From: an uncultured Eggerthellaceae bacterium
GTDB lineage: Bacteria; Actinomycetota; Coriobacteriia; Coriobacteriales; Eggerthellaceae
Assembly: GCA_944320405.1 (NCBI GenBank)
Contig: CALUHI010000007.1
Location: forward strand, 1-64,000
DNA length: 64,000 bases
Direction of reading: 5' to 3'
In this document: in pieces, positions 17,604-26,695 of the stretch
Position numbering within the stretch: position 1 is the stretch's first letter
How the letters are laid out: each line of letters begins with the position of its first letter
The notes under the pieces: model-generated
Seen by the model: only the letters and a program-made list of their open reading frames with translations
What the model was told of the DNA's origin: nothing
The model's database searches: none
Made by a program: the position numbers and the translations under genes

Positions 17604-18590
17604 CTATTCCGCCGCGCCAGCGAGCATGCGCCCGCCGCGCGCGTTCAGCGCCGCGACCTCTTCGAGGTTCAGGCCGCACAGGGCCTCGGCCTCGGAGATG
17701 ATCTCGTCGATGACGTCTTTGGCCGTTTTGCGCTCGCGCACGAGTGCGGCGATCTGGCCAGCCATCATGGAGCCGTTGTCCACGTCGCCCTCGACCGCAC
17801 GGCGCAGGCTGCCCAGATACATCTGCTCGAGCTCATCGCCGTTCTTGGCCATGTCGGCCTCGAGCGAGCGAACCTTGCGCGAGAACTTGTTCTTCAGGCA
17901 GCGTGCCGGATGACCGCTGCCGCGACCGGTGACGATGGTGTCGGAGTCCTTGGCGGCCAGGACGCGCTCCTTGTACGCATCGGCCACGGTGCACTCCTCG
18001 ACCGTCAGGAAACGGGTGCCCATCTGCACACCCTCGGCGCCCAGCATGAACGTAGCGGCGAACCCGCGGCCGTCAGCCACACCGCCCGCGCCGATCACGG
18101 GAATGGAGACCGCTTCACGCACCGACGGCAAAAGCGCCATGGTGGTGAGCTCGCCCACATGACCGCCCGACTCGGTGCCCTCGGCAACGATGGCGTCGGC
18201 GCCCAGGCGCTCCATGCGCACGGCAAGCGCCGTGGAAGCGACAACCGGAATCACCTTGATGCCGGCTTCCTTCCACATCTCCATGTAGTTGGCGGGGCTG
18301 CCAGCGCCCGTGGTGACCACGTCCACCTTCAGCTCGCACAGAAGCTTTGCCAGCTCACCTGCGTTGGGGTCCATCAGCATCACGTTCGCGCCGATGGGCT
18401 TCTTCGTGATTTCGCGCGCCTGACGCACCTGGTTCTCCACCCAGTCGAGCGGGGCGCCACCGCAGGCAATGATGCCCAGACCGCCCGCTTCGCTGACCGC
18501 GCCGGCCAGGCTTGCGTTGGCGATGCGCGCCATTGCGCCCTGGATGATGGGCACCTCGATGCCCAGGAGCTCCGTGACCCTCGTCTTCAT
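17604..18590 (-). CDS. fabK: Enoyl-ACP reductase II FabK (FMN-dependent)
   Basis: FabK catalyses the last reduction of each elongation cycle and replaces FabI, so it usually confers triclosan resistance. The 328-residue TIM-barrel flavoprotein has VPIIQGAMARIANASLAGAVS at its start, the FMN-site run VAEGTESGGHVGE, and VIGAGGVADGRG. It has the size and position of FabK in the Streptococcus/Clostridium fab cluster, which is why I prefer it to a 2-nitropropane dioxygenase. Confidence 0.93.
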   Translation of the reverse strand: MKTRVTELLGIEVPIIQGAMARIANASLAGAVSEAGGLGIIACGGAPLDWVENQVRQAREITKKPIGANVMLMDPNAGELAKLLCELKVDVVTTGAGSPANYMEMWKEAGIKVIPVVASTALAVRMERLGADAIVAEGTESGGHVGELTTMALLPSVREAVSIPVIGAGGVADGRGFAATFMLGAEGVQMGTRFLTVEECTVADAYKERVLAAKDSDTIVTGRGSGHPARCLKNKFSRKVRSLEADMAKNGDELEQMYLGSLRRAVEGDVDNGSMMAGQIAALVRERKTAKDVIDEIISEAEALCGLNLEEVAALNARGGRMLAGAAE

Positions 18591-18678
18591 GCTGGTGAAT
18601 CCTTTCGCCGTCGTTCGCGCCCGCTGCTCACGCGCGCGTCAAATGTGTGTGATTCGGGAGCAAATGCCCGAAATGCTG

Positions 18679-18705
18679 AAAAGGGGGCCGCATGCGCGGC
18701 CCCCC
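18679..18705 (-). terminator. Rho-independent terminator after acpP
   Basis: A perfect 9-bp GGGGGCCGC stem with a 4-base loop (18683-18704) is followed on the minus strand by TTTTC. It separates acpP from fabK and may let acpP be made in excess, with readthrough supplying the rest of the operon. Confidence 0.85.
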
Positions 18706-18723
18706 GATTCGAATCGATTCGAT

Positions 18724-18945
18724 CTACTTGAGGGAGTCGATGTGGGCGACCAGCTGGCCGATGGTCTCGATGCCCTCGGGCTCGCCGAACTCGACGTCGC
18801 ACTTCTCCTCGAGGTCGCAGATCAGCTCCATCATGTCGAGGGAGTCGATGCCGAGGGCCTCCATGGTGGCCTCCTCGGTGATCTGATCGGCGTCGATGTC
18901 GAGGTTCTCGGACAGGACTTCCTTGACGGTATCGATCGTAGCCAT
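18724..18945 (-). CDS. acpP: Acyl carrier protein
   Basis: This 73-residue acidic helical protein carries the phosphopantetheine attachment site GIDSLDMMEL; the Ser is at about residue 35. It carries growing acyl chains for the fab enzymes. The ATG at 18945 follows GGAAAGGA. It is the first gene of the fab cluster, downstream of the FabT-like regulator and a palindrome at 18964-18979. It ends in TAG. Confidence 0.97.
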   Translation of the reverse strand: MATIDTVKEVLSENLDIDADQITEEATMEALGIDSLDMMELICDLEEKCDVEFGEPEGIETIGQLVAHIDSLK

Positions 18946-18963
18946 GTTCGTTCCTTTCCGACC

Positions 18964-18979
18964 ATCAAAATACTTTGAT
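18964..18979. promoter_or_regulatory. Candidate FabT/MarR operator upstream of acpP
   Basis: A perfect palindrome with arms ATCAAA and TTTGAT around a 4-base centre lies 19 bases before the acpP start, between the MarR-type regulator and the fab cluster. FabT operators in streptococci use related TTTGA/TCAAA arms in the opposite order. Binding is therefore inferred from context and symmetry. Confidence 0.5.
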
Positions 18980-19074
18980 AGTCTAAGTAATTACCATGGG
19001 GCACATTTTACCGGCTATGGGAACCCCTTTCAACACTTCCAGCCCGCCCTCCACGATATCTGCGGCGTGGAACC

Positions 19075-19512
19075 CTAGGCGCGTTCGTCGAAAAAAGTTT
19101 TTACCTTCACTAGGGCTTCGGTGAGGACGCGTTCTTCCTCTTCGGAGAGGCCTTCGAGGGCTTCTTCGATCATCTGCTTGTGGAACAGGCCGTGGGCGCG
19201 GTAGACCAGACGGCCTTTTTTCGTGAGCGCAACCATTACCTTGCGGCGGTCGTTCTCGTCGCGGGTGCGGCGGACGAACCCCTTGTCCACCAGCTTGCGA
19301 ATCGCAGCATTGAGCGTGGCCATGGTCACGCACAGGCGCGCAGCCACCACGTTCATCGGGTTCTGCTCGTACATGCCGATAGCCACGATGGTGTGCACCT
19401 CGGTAATGGTGAGGCCTTCGGTCAGGCGGTTGTCCAGCGAGCGCTCCTCGATGCGCAGGATGGAGTTGAACGTCCCGGAAAGCAGATCGTCTATGTCGGC
19501 GCGGGAGCTCAT
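19075..19512 (-). CDS. MarR-family regulator, FabT-like
   Basis: This 145-residue winged-helix protein of the MarR family carries LTITEVHTIVAIG in the dimer/first-helix region and a wing with RRTRDENDRRKVMVALT. In streptococci FabT sits in the same place, just before fabH-acpP-fabK-fabD-fabG-fabF, and represses them with acyl-ACP as corepressor. By position and type this is probably the local regulator of fatty-acid synthesis. The ATG at 19512 overlaps the rnr stop (ATGA). It ends in TAG. fabH is not present in this cluster. Confidence 0.85.
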   Translation of the reverse strand: MSSRADIDDLLSGTFNSILRIEERSLDNRLTEGLTITEVHTIVAIGMYEQNPMNVVAARLCVTMATLNAAIRKLVDKGFVRRTRDENDRRKVMVALTKKGRLVYRAHGLFHKQMIEEALEGLSEEEERVLTEALVKVKTFFDERA

Positions 19513-21593
19513 GCGCTCCTCCCTTCCCCTGCAAGCCTGAATTCCAATTGGCGACGTCGCGCATCTGCCGAAGTCAGAGTCACGGCAATGCGCTGCCCCA
19601 ACCGCCAGATGCGTCCACTGTCTTGTCCCACCAGGCGGTGCAGGTCCGCATCGTGGGAGAAGTATTCAGCACCCAGCTTGCGCACGGGCAGAATGCCTTC
19701 GGCGGTATTGTCCAGCCGCACGTACAGCCCGTATGGCGCCACGCCGGAAACCACAGCCGAGAACGACTCCCCCACCCTGGTTTCCAAAAGCTCGATCAGC
19801 TTGAGCTCCTGCGATTCGCGGGCAGCAGCGTCGGCTTCGCGCTCGCGTTTCGAGCAATGCCGGCCAAGCCAACGCAGCGCCGAAACCTCCTGATCGTGCA
19901 GCTCGGAGCGACCGAACATCATCGCTTTCAGCATATGATGAACCACAAGGTCGGGATAACGCCTGATGGGCGACGTGAAGTGAACATAGGCGTCGCTTGC
20001 CAAGCCGTAGTGGCCGTCGCAATCAGGACGGTAGTCGGCGCGCTTCATTGCGCGCAAGAGCAGCTGTCCCACAAGCTCGCCCTCGCTGCGGCCATGGCTG
20101 GCTTCAAGCACCGCCTGCAAGGCAAACGGGCTTCCCATCGCAAACCGCGTTGCGTCAATGCGCTCAAACCACGAGAACTCTTGCAACACGGGAACCAACC
20201 CAGCAAGACCATCGGCGTCCGGACGCTCGTGCACGCGGAACAGCGCCGGGGTTTCGCGCTCTATCAGGCAATGCGCAACTGCTTCGTTGGCAAGCACCAT
20301 GGCCTCTTCGACAAGCGACGTCGCATCGGTTTTCCGGCGCAGGTCCACCCCGACGGGAACGCCGTCGGCATCAAGGCGTACCTTCGCCTCGGTGGAAGGG
20401 AAATCGATCCCGCCTTTCGCCTGGCGCAGCCTGGTGCACATCTTCGCAATGCGGGAGAGCTGCTGCAAGCGCGGCAGAGCCTCTTCAGGCACAGCCGCTC
20501 CGCCACCAGACTCGAGTGCGTCCTGCACCTGGTCGTACGCAAGGCGGGCTCGCGAGCGGATGACGGCAGGATAGATACGGTAGCGCGCAATGCGTCCCGC
20601 GTTGTCCAAATACAGATCCGCCGTCATCGTCAGACGATCCTCTTCTGGACGAAGGGAGCACAGATCGTTCGACAAACGCTCGGGAAGCATGGGAATCACA
20701 CGATCGACCAGATAGACGCTGGTGGCGCGGTCGCGCGCATCCAGGTCGATGGAGCTTCCCCACGGTACGTAGGCGGACACGTCGGCGATATGCACGCCCA
20801 AACGCCACGCAGGCCTTTCGGCACCCTCCCATCCGGCGCCCTCGAGAAACACCCCGGCTTTGGAAGAGCCATCAATCTCGCACGCGTCCCCCCGTTCATC
20901 AGCGCGCTCAAGGGAAAGCGCATCGTCGAAATCGCGCGCATCTGCAGGGTCAACGGTAAGCGTGAACCTTCCGCGCAGGTCGGCATACCCTTGCGCTAGG
21001 GCGCCCTGAACGTCCAGCCTTAGCGTATCAGCCTCTTCCAAGCACGATTCCGAGAAGCGGGTGGGCAGCTTGTGTGCGGCAATGATGGTCTCGATGCCCA
21101 GTCGCGGCTCGTCAGCTACTCCCAGCACCTCTTCAATCACGCCAGTGGCTGCCGTCTTTCGCGACGGATACGTGGAAATGCGCACACGCACCAGCGCACC
21201 GTCAGGAATGTCGGGGTGGGCTGAGCGCTGCGTGAAAATGTCGTAGGGAATGCGCGGGTCTTCGGGAATCACCACGCCGAACGGATCGGCCACTTCGTAA
21301 CGGCCGATGACGGCTTCGTGCGCCCGCTCGATCACGCGCACAACGCGAGCTGAAGGGCGGCCGCCCGTGCGCGCAGAGCCGCGATCCGACGAACGGTACT
21401 GCTTGGAAGCCGAAGCAGGCAAAGGCGAAACTTCGACGACATCGCCGTCAAACGCGCCTCCCAATTTCGATTCGGGAACGTAGAACTCGCCTTCTGCCGT
21501 GCGCACGAACCCATAGCCCTGCGGGTGCATGGCAAGGGTTCCACGCGGCAGGCTGCGGGCGGCGCGGCGCGTATGGGAACGCGACCTCGCCAT
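19509..21593 (-). CDS. rnr: Ribonuclease R (RNB-family 3'-5' exoribonuclease)
   Basis: This 694-residue protein has N-terminal OB/cold-shock domains (HPQGYGFVRTAEGEFYVP), the RNB catalytic domain starting near TVDPADARDFDDALSLE with the metal-binding aspartates, HFTSPIRRYPDLVVHH, and a C-terminal S1 domain (GVAPYGLYVRLDNTAEG). It degrades structured RNA and takes part in rRNA and tmRNA processing. A positively charged N terminus (MARSRSHTRRAARS) precedes the OB folds. It lies 4 bases downstream of the S41 peptidase homologue and overlaps the FabT-like gene. Confidence 0.94.
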   Translation of the reverse strand: MARSRSHTRRAARSLPRGTLAMHPQGYGFVRTAEGEFYVPESKLGGAFDGDVVEVSPLPASASKQYRSSDRGSARTGGRPSARVVRVIERAHEAVIGRYEVADPFGVVIPEDPRIPYDIFTQRSAHPDIPDGALVRVRISTYPSRKTAATGVIEEVLGVADEPRLGIETIIAAHKLPTRFSESCLEEADTLRLDVQGALAQGYADLRGRFTLTVDPADARDFDDALSLERADERGDACEIDGSSKAGVFLEGAGWEGAERPAWRLGVHIADVSAYVPWGSSIDLDARDRATSVYLVDRVIPMLPERLSNDLCSLRPEEDRLTMTADLYLDNAGRIARYRIYPAVIRSRARLAYDQVQDALESGGGAAVPEEALPRLQQLSRIAKMCTRLRQAKGGIDFPSTEAKVRLDADGVPVGVDLRRKTDATSLVEEAMVLANEAVAHCLIERETPALFRVHERPDADGLAGLVPVLQEFSWFERIDATRFAMGSPFALQAVLEASHGRSEGELVGQLLLRAMKRADYRPDCDGHYGLASDAYVHFTSPIRRYPDLVVHHMLKAMMFGRSELHDQEVSALRWLGRHCSKREREADAAARESQELKLIELLETRVGESFSAVVSGVAPYGLYVRLDNTAEGILPVRKLGAEYFSHDADLHRLVGQDSGRIWRLGQRIAVTLTSADARRRQLEFRLAGEGRSA

Positions 21594-21597
21594 GCCG

Positions 21598-22878
21598 CTA
21601 CCCTGCTATGGAGGACTGGGCGGTTTCCACCGCCAGAGAAAGCTGGTTGTCGGCGGCGCCGCTTTGGCGCTCCACCAAGAAGTCGGGCGTCACACCCAAG
21701 CCGTCAATGCCGCGGCCCTGCGGGCTCAGGTAATAGGCGGCCGTGTAACGCAGCGCCCCGCCGAAGCTGAGCTCGCGGATGACCTGCACCGAGCCTTTGC
21801 CCAGCGTGGTTTGCCCCACCAGCGTGGCGCGCTGGTTGTCCTGCAGCGCAGCCGCAAGCACCTCGGCGGCAGCAGCGGTGTTTTCGTTCACCAGCACGAC
21901 CAGGGGCTTGTCGGTGACGACCTCGCCGCTTGCCTGACGGTTGGTAATACCGTCGGCGGTTTGAATCTGCACGATGATGCCGTTGCGGACAAACAGATTG
22001 GCAACCTCAACCGCCTGCGACAGGTAACCGCCGGGAACATCACGCAGGTCCAAAACGTACGCCCGGGCGCCTTGCGACTCCAGATTCTCGACAGCAGAGC
22101 GAATGAGATCGGCGGCGTTGCCGTTGATCTGGTGCAACGTGATCATGCCCACGCCCCCATCGCCAAGAACCGTCTCGACGTTGGTCTGCGAGGTTTCAGT
22201 GATGGTGAGAGCGGTGGAGAATTCGGTTCCGCCTTCGGCGCCCTGCGTTTCCGGACGGCGCCAGGTGATCATGACCTCGGAGCCCTCCTGTTTGTCAAGC
22301 GCAGCGACAACATCGGTCTGCGACCACTGGCGGCCACGCTCGCCGTCGATGGCGACCACGAAGTCACCCTGCTGCACGCCGGCGATCTGCGCAGGCGAGC
22401 CGTCAAACACGTCCACTACGTAAGCGTTGCCGTTGGATTCGCCGAAAAGCACCCCAATGCCCTCGTATCCGTCGCCGTCGTCCTGCTCGAGCTGGGCGTA
22501 CTGAGACGCATCGTAATAGCGCAGGTACGGGTCTTGGGTTGCCTCGGCCCACGAGGAAAGCACGCCCGCCGTCGTCTGGTCCAGATCGTAAGAATCGAGG
22601 CTCTCGTCCGCAAGCAGCTTCTCAACTTCCTCCACGCGCTCGGAAAGCGAGTTGAACACGTTCACCTGTTCTTCAGCGCCAGGAGCCGCTTCGTCACCCA
22701 CCAGCGCGGTAAAGCCCAGCGCAGAGAGCACGGTCTGTTCGCCGCGCACGAAAAAGCCCAGCGCAAACGCTGCAACCACCACGATGATGGAGCAAAACAC
22801 CCTGATAAGACGCAGGTTGCGTTCCCGCGCCTTACGCGCGGAAGCCGCAACCTGCTTGCTGTTGCTATGTAGAGCCAT
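21598..22878 (-). CDS. S41-family C-terminal-processing peptidase homologue, catalytic Ser replaced by Ala
   Basis: This 426-residue protein has an N-terminal membrane anchor (about residues 24-44), a short coiled coil (about 72-92), a PDZ domain (about 138-210) and an S41 domain (about 235-410). CtpB-type enzymes use a Ser, a Lys 25 residues later and a Gln 4 further on. Here K361 (TLGKGSVQ) and Q365 are kept but the Ser position is A336 in NENTAAAAEVL; the codon at 21871-21873 reads GCT. It should therefore lack normal peptidase activity. It follows ftsX, as ctpB does in Bacillus, and may act as a binding or scaffold partner at the divisome. Confidence 0.88.
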   Translation of the reverse strand: MALHSNSKQVAASARKARERNLRLIRVFCSIIVVVAAFALGFFVRGEQTVLSALGFTALVGDEAAPGAEEQVNVFNSLSERVEEVEKLLADESLDSYDLDQTTAGVLSSWAEATQDPYLRYYDASQYAQLEQDDGDGYEGIGVLFGESNGNAYVVDVFDGSPAQIAGVQQGDFVVAIDGERGRQWSQTDVVAALDKQEGSEVMITWRRPETQGAEGGTEFSTALTITETSQTNVETVLGDGGVGMITLHQINGNAADLIRSAVENLESQGARAYVLDLRDVPGGYLSQAVEVANLFVRNGIIVQIQTADGITNRQASGEVVTDKPLVVLVNENTAAAAEVLAAALQDNQRATLVGQTTLGKGSVQVIRELSFGGALRYTAAYYLSPQGRGIDGLGVTPDFLVERQSGAADNQLSLAVETAQSSIAG

Positions 22879-22898
22879 GGCCGGAGGCTAACGCCCGC

Positions 22899-23804
22899 CT
22901 ACACCTTGAGGTAGCGGCGCATCGCAAGCGCCGAACCGATCAGGCCGATAAGCAGGCCCGCCACGATAAGGATGATGTACACGTACAGGAACGCGCCCAG
23001 GCTCAGGTCGAACGGAAGGAACGCCAGCGCGCCCTGGACCTGCGGAAGCGCGAAGTTGCGCAGCAGTTCGAGGCTACCCACCGCCAGAAGCGAGCCGATG
23101 ATGGCGTGCAGCGCGCCTTCCATCAGGAAGGGCCCGCGGATAAAGCCGTTGCTCGCACCCACCAGGCGCATGATGGCGATCTCCTTGCGGCGCGCCAGAA
23201 TGGCCAGGCGGATGGTGTTGTTGATGAACACCATGGCGATGAAGATGAGCAAAACGATAAGCGCCACGCCGATGTAGCGGACGTAGTTGGTCAGCGAGAA
23301 CAAGCGCTCAACCGACTTTTCGCCGTAGCGGACGTCCTCGGAAGGATTGCCCTCGGTGTCGCAGATCTTCTGGTAGTCGGAATTCGCCACCAACTCGTTG
23401 GCAACCTGCTCGACCAGCTGCGGGTCGGAAAGCTCAACATCGATGGAAGCAGGCAGCGGGTTGGAGCCGTCGAGCGCATCCACGATGTCAGAGCTGGTGG
23501 ACTGGAAGTTCTCCAGCGCCTGCTCCTTGGTGGTGAACCCAACCGTCGCAACGCCTTCCTGCGAAGAAAGCCAGTTCATCACCGAATCGATGTCTTCCTG
23601 CGACGCCTCGTCGGCGACGTAGGCGGTGATGGAAACTTCGCTTTCTACCGAGGAGATGATGTTTTCGACCATGCGGCCGCCCACCAAGAAGATGCCGATG
23701 ATAAGCAGCGACAGGAAGATGGTGATGATGGAGCCCAGCGCCGTGGACAGATGTCGCGCGAAGCCCGTGAGCGATTCGCGCAGGAAATAAAACAGACTAG
23801 ACAT
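22899..23804 (-). CDS. ftsX: Cell-division ABC transporter permease FtsX
   Basis: FtsX with FtsE controls peptidoglycan hydrolases at the septum. The 301-residue protein has an N-terminal membrane segment (about 22-42), an extracellular domain of about 120 residues, and three further membrane segments near the C terminus, the FtsX layout. The ATG at 23804 overlaps the ftsE end by 8 bases. The next gene is the S41 homologue, 20 bases on. It ends in TAG. Confidence 0.94.
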   Translation of the reverse strand: MSSLFYFLRESLTGFARHLSTALGSIITIFLSLLIIGIFLVGGRMVENIISSVESEVSITAYVADEASQEDIDSVMNWLSSQEGVATVGFTTKEQALENFQSTSSDIVDALDGSNPLPASIDVELSDPQLVEQVANELVANSDYQKICDTEGNPSEDVRYGEKSVERLFSLTNYVRYIGVALIVLLIFIAMVFINNTIRLAILARRKEIAIMRLVGASNGFIRGPFLMEGALHAIIGSLLAVGSLELLRNFALPQVQGALAFLPFDLSLGAFLYVYIILIVAGLLIGLIGSALAMRRYLKV

Positions 23805-24651
23805 CGAAACCGTACACCCCCCTGTCCTGGTCGCGCGTCAGCTGACCGCGGTCAAGCGCGATAACGCGACGACGCATGTTGTCGACCATCTCGCGGTCGT
23901 GCGTTGCCACCAGCACCGTGGTGCCCGTGCGGTTGATGCGCTCGAGCAGATCCATGATGCCGCGGGAGGTTTGTGGGTCCAGGTTGCCCGTGGGCTCGTC
24001 GCACACCAGCAAGGGCGGGCGGTTCACGATGGCGCGCGCAATGGACACGCGCTGCTGCTCGCCGCCGGAGAGCTGGTCGGGCATCTTGTTCAGCTTGTCC
24101 TGCAGGCCCACCAGACGCAGCACCTCGGGAACCTGGGTCTTGATGACGTGGCGGCTCTTGCCGATAACCTCAAGCGCGAACGCCACGTTCTCGAACACCG
24201 TCTTGTTAGGCAGGAGCTTGAAGTCCTGGAAGACGCAGCCGATGTTGCGGCGCAGGTAGGGAACGCGCCAGTTGCGCATGGCGCTGAGGTCCTCGCCTGC
24301 CACGTAGATGTGGCCCTGCGTGGGCTTGATCTCACGGATGAGCATGCGAATGAAGGTGGACTTGCCCGAGCCGGAATGACCCACCAGGAAGATGAACTCT
24401 CCAGCATAGATCTGCAGCGAGATATCCGCCAGGGCGGGACGGTTGGGCTGGGCGGGGTACACCTTCGTCACATGGTCAAACGTGATGACCGGAGTGCCCG
24501 TCTGCTGGGGAATGTTGTCGACTTCCAGCACGGGAAGCGACTGCGACAGCTGCGCGCTCATCTGAGCCTGGCGCGAATGCGCACCATGCGCGGCACGGCG
24601 CGGACGCGGCGCCTGCGGAGCGGCGGTCGCCTGATCGGTTTCGTTAGTCAC
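23797..24651 (-). CDS. ftsE: Cell-division ATPase FtsE with N-terminal extension
   Basis: This is an ABC ATPase with Walker [10 protein letters not shown], signature [14 protein letters not shown], Walker [14 protein letters not shown] and the H-loop in ATHDREMV. The typical FtsE start ([12 protein letters not shown]) is at about residue 55. The preceding residues, rich in Ala, Gln and Pro, form an unusual, probably disordered extension if translation starts at the GTG at 24651. An ATG at 24561 would shorten it by 30 residues. It ends in TAG. Confidence 0.93.
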   Translation of the reverse strand: MTNETDQATAAPQAPRPRRAAHGAHSRQAQMSAQLSQSLPVLEVDNIPQQTGTPVITFDHVTKVYPAQPNRPALADISLQIYAGEFIFLVGHSGSGKSTFIRMLIREIKPTQGHIYVAGEDLSAMRNWRVPYLRRNIGCVFQDFKLLPNKTVFENVAFALEVIGKSRHVIKTQVPEVLRLVGLQDKLNKMPDQLSGGEQQRVSIARAIVNRPPLLVCDEPTGNLDPQTSRGIMDLLERINRTGTTVLVATHDREMVDNMRRRVIALDRGQLTRDQDRGVYGFDV

Positions 24652-24697
24652 AGAATGCTCCGTTCAAATTGCGATGTACTGAGACAACTAACACAGT

Positions 24698-25681
24698 CTA
24701 GCAGATGGATTTGCGGCCCTGCACCTTTTTCACAGCTTCGACAATCGCCTTCGCATCCAGGTTGAAGTAGTCCAGAAGCTCCTCGAACTCGCCGGACTTG
24801 CCGAAACGGTCCTGGACGCCGATGAACTCGATGGGCGCGGGGCAGCGGCGCGCAAGCGCCTCGGCCACGGCAGAGCCCAGGCCTCCCAGCACGCTGTGCT
24901 CCTCGGCGACAACGACGCAGCCCGTCTTGCTCGCGGATGCAGCGATGGTTTCTTCGTCGAGCGGCTTCACCGAGAACGCATCGATAACCTCGGCCTCAAT
25001 GCCTTCGGCTGCCAGAAGCTCGGCGGCGATCATCGCCTGCTCGACCTCTACGCCGCAGGCCACGATGGTGACGTCGGAACCCTCGCGCAGCGTGTAGGCG
25101 CGGCCGATCTCAAGCTCAACGCCGTCGGCATACACCGCAGGCACAGAGGCGCGGCCCATGCGCACGTACACCGGACCCTCGATCTGGGCGGCCGTGCGGA
25201 TGGCGGCACGGGCAGCCGCGTAGTCAGCAGGAACCAGAACGCGCATGCCGGGCAAACCGCGCATCAGCGAGATGTCCTCGAGCATCTGATGGCTGCCGCC
25301 GTCAGGGCCCACCGACACGCCAGCGTGGCTGGGGGCCACCTTCACGTTCAGCTTGCTGTAAGCAACCGTGTTGCGGATCTGGTCGTAGGCGCGCCCCGTG
25401 CCGAACACGGCAAACGAGCCCGTGAAGGCGATGTGACCCGTGATGGCCAGGCCAGCCGCCACATCAATCATATTCTGTTCGGCAATGCCGCAGTTGAACA
25501 GCCTATCGGCATAGGCCGGATCGGCGTCGGCGAACTTCTTGGTGGTGGTGGAACCGGAAAGGTCGGCGTCAACGGCAACGACAGGCAGACCCTCGCCCGC
25601 CAGCTCGGCGAGCGTCACGCCGTATGCGGCGCGCGTGGCGCGCTTGACCTGCTTCTCCTCTGCGCTTGCCAGCTTAACCAC
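24698..25681 (-). CDS. Transketolase, C-terminal subunit
   Basis: This 327-residue subunit has the pyrimidine-binding and C-terminal transketolase domains: [13 protein letters not shown], the catalytic region [33 protein letters not shown] and [15 protein letters not shown]. With the N-terminal subunit it should form a split transketolase that exchanges two-carbon units between sugar phosphates. The GTG at 25681 follows GGAGG at good spacing and overlaps the upstream subunit by 8 bases. It ends in TAG. Confidence 0.94.
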   Translation of the reverse strand: MVKLASAEEKQVKRATRAAYGVTLAELAGEGLPVVAVDADLSGSTTTKKFADADPAYADRLFNCGIAEQNMIDVAAGLAITGHIAFTGSFAVFGTGRAYDQIRNTVAYSKLNVKVAPSHAGVSVGPDGGSHQMLEDISLMRGLPGMRVLVPADYAAARAAIRTAAQIEGPVYVRMGRASVPAVYADGVELEIGRAYTLREGSDVTIVACGVEVEQAMIAAELLAAEGIEAEVIDAFSVKPLDEETIAASASKTGCVVVAEEHSVLGGLGSAVAEALARRCPAPIEFIGVQDRFGKSGEFEELLDYFNLDAKAIVEAVKKVQGRKSIC

Positions 25682-26519
25682 GGCAGGCCTCCTCTCCTTC
25701 GACGTATCCCAGATCAGACAGCGCCTGGGAAAGCTGCTCGGCGTTGGGAGCCTTGCCGTGCCAGCCTGCTTGGTCTTCCATGAACGAAACGCCCTTGCCC
25801 TTCACCGTGCGCGCAATAACGGCATGCGGCTTGCCAGAGCGGTCGGCCTTCGCCTGGGAAAGCGTCTCGATGAGCGCAGGGATATCGTGGCCGTCCACCT
25901 CGCATGCATCCCAACCGAACGCCGCGAACTTCGCGGCGATGTCGCCCGGATCGCACACGTCCTCGGTGGAACCGTCGATTTGCAGCCCGTTGCGGTCGAC
26001 GATGGCAACCAGGTTGTCGAGCTTGCGGTGCGCAGCGAACATGGCCGCCTCCCACACCTGGCCCTCCTGGCACTCGCCATCGCCCAGCAGGGCGAACACA
26101 GCCTGCGGCTTGCCGTCGAGCTTCAGCCCCGCGGCGGCACCGGCGGCAATGGAAAGGCCCTGGCCGAGGGATCCGGTGGACACCTCCACGCCGGGAACCT
26201 GGTTGGAATCGGGATGGCCCTGAAGCCTGCTGCCCAGCTTGCGCAGCGTAAGCAGCTCGTCTTCGGGAAGATAGCCCGCCAGCGCCAGCGCAGCGTACAG
26301 CGCGGGAGCGGCATGGCCCTTCGCCAAGATGAAGCGGTCGCGATCATCCCACGCGGGATCGTCCGGACGATGATCCATCACGCCGCCGAAATACAGCGCC
26401 GTGAGGATGTCGGCGCACGAAAGCGAGCCGCCGGGGTGCCCGCTGCCCGCCTCGGCGATCATGCGCACGATATCGATGCGCATGCGCCGTGCCTGCTCGG
26501 CAAGATGCTGTGCCTCCAT
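25674..26519 (-). CDS. Transketolase, N-terminal (thiamine-diphosphate) subunit
   Basis: This 281-residue subunit binds thiamine diphosphate: [49 protein letters not shown] and the [15 protein letters not shown] motif ending in a conserved Asn-equivalent region. It pairs with the downstream C-terminal subunit. The ATG at 26519 opens with [16 protein letters not shown], typical of these split enzymes. The 74-bp palindrome at 26620-26693 lies between it and prfB. Confidence 0.94.
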   Translation of the reverse strand: MEAQHLAEQARRMRIDIVRMIAEAGSGHPGGSLSCADILTALYFGGVMDHRPDDPAWDDRDRFILAKGHAAPALYAALALAGYLPEDELLTLRKLGSRLQGHPDSNQVPGVEVSTGSLGQGLSIAAGAAAGLKLDGKPQAVFALLGDGECQEGQVWEAAMFAAHRKLDNLVAIVDRNGLQIDGSTEDVCDPGDIAAKFAAFGWDACEVDGHDIPALIETLSQAKADRSGKPHAVIARTVKGKGVSFMEDQAGWHGKAPNAEQLSQALSDLGYVEGEEACRG

Positions 26520-26619
26520 AGGCCTGCCACCCTTTCTCGATAAGCTGAATGCGCCCACATTCGCGGCGCTGATTTCACACCGAACTATTCTACACGCGAC
26601 CTGCCCGAATAGACATCAA

Positions 26620-26693
26620 AATGAGAAAAGGGGACGGAGGATTTTTCTCATTTTCGCGAAAATGAGAAAAATCCTCCGTCCCCTTTTCTCATT
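26620..26693. repeat. Perfect 74-bp palindrome after prfB
   Basis: Every base from 26620 to 26656 pairs with 26657 to 26693. The centre is TTTTCGCGAAAA. Each half is itself an imperfect palindrome with arms AATGAGAAAA and TTTTCTCATT around GGGGACGGAGGA. It starts 2 bases past the prfB stop. The unit matches the short element at 47436-47470. Confidence 0.95.
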
Positions 26694-26695
26694 CC

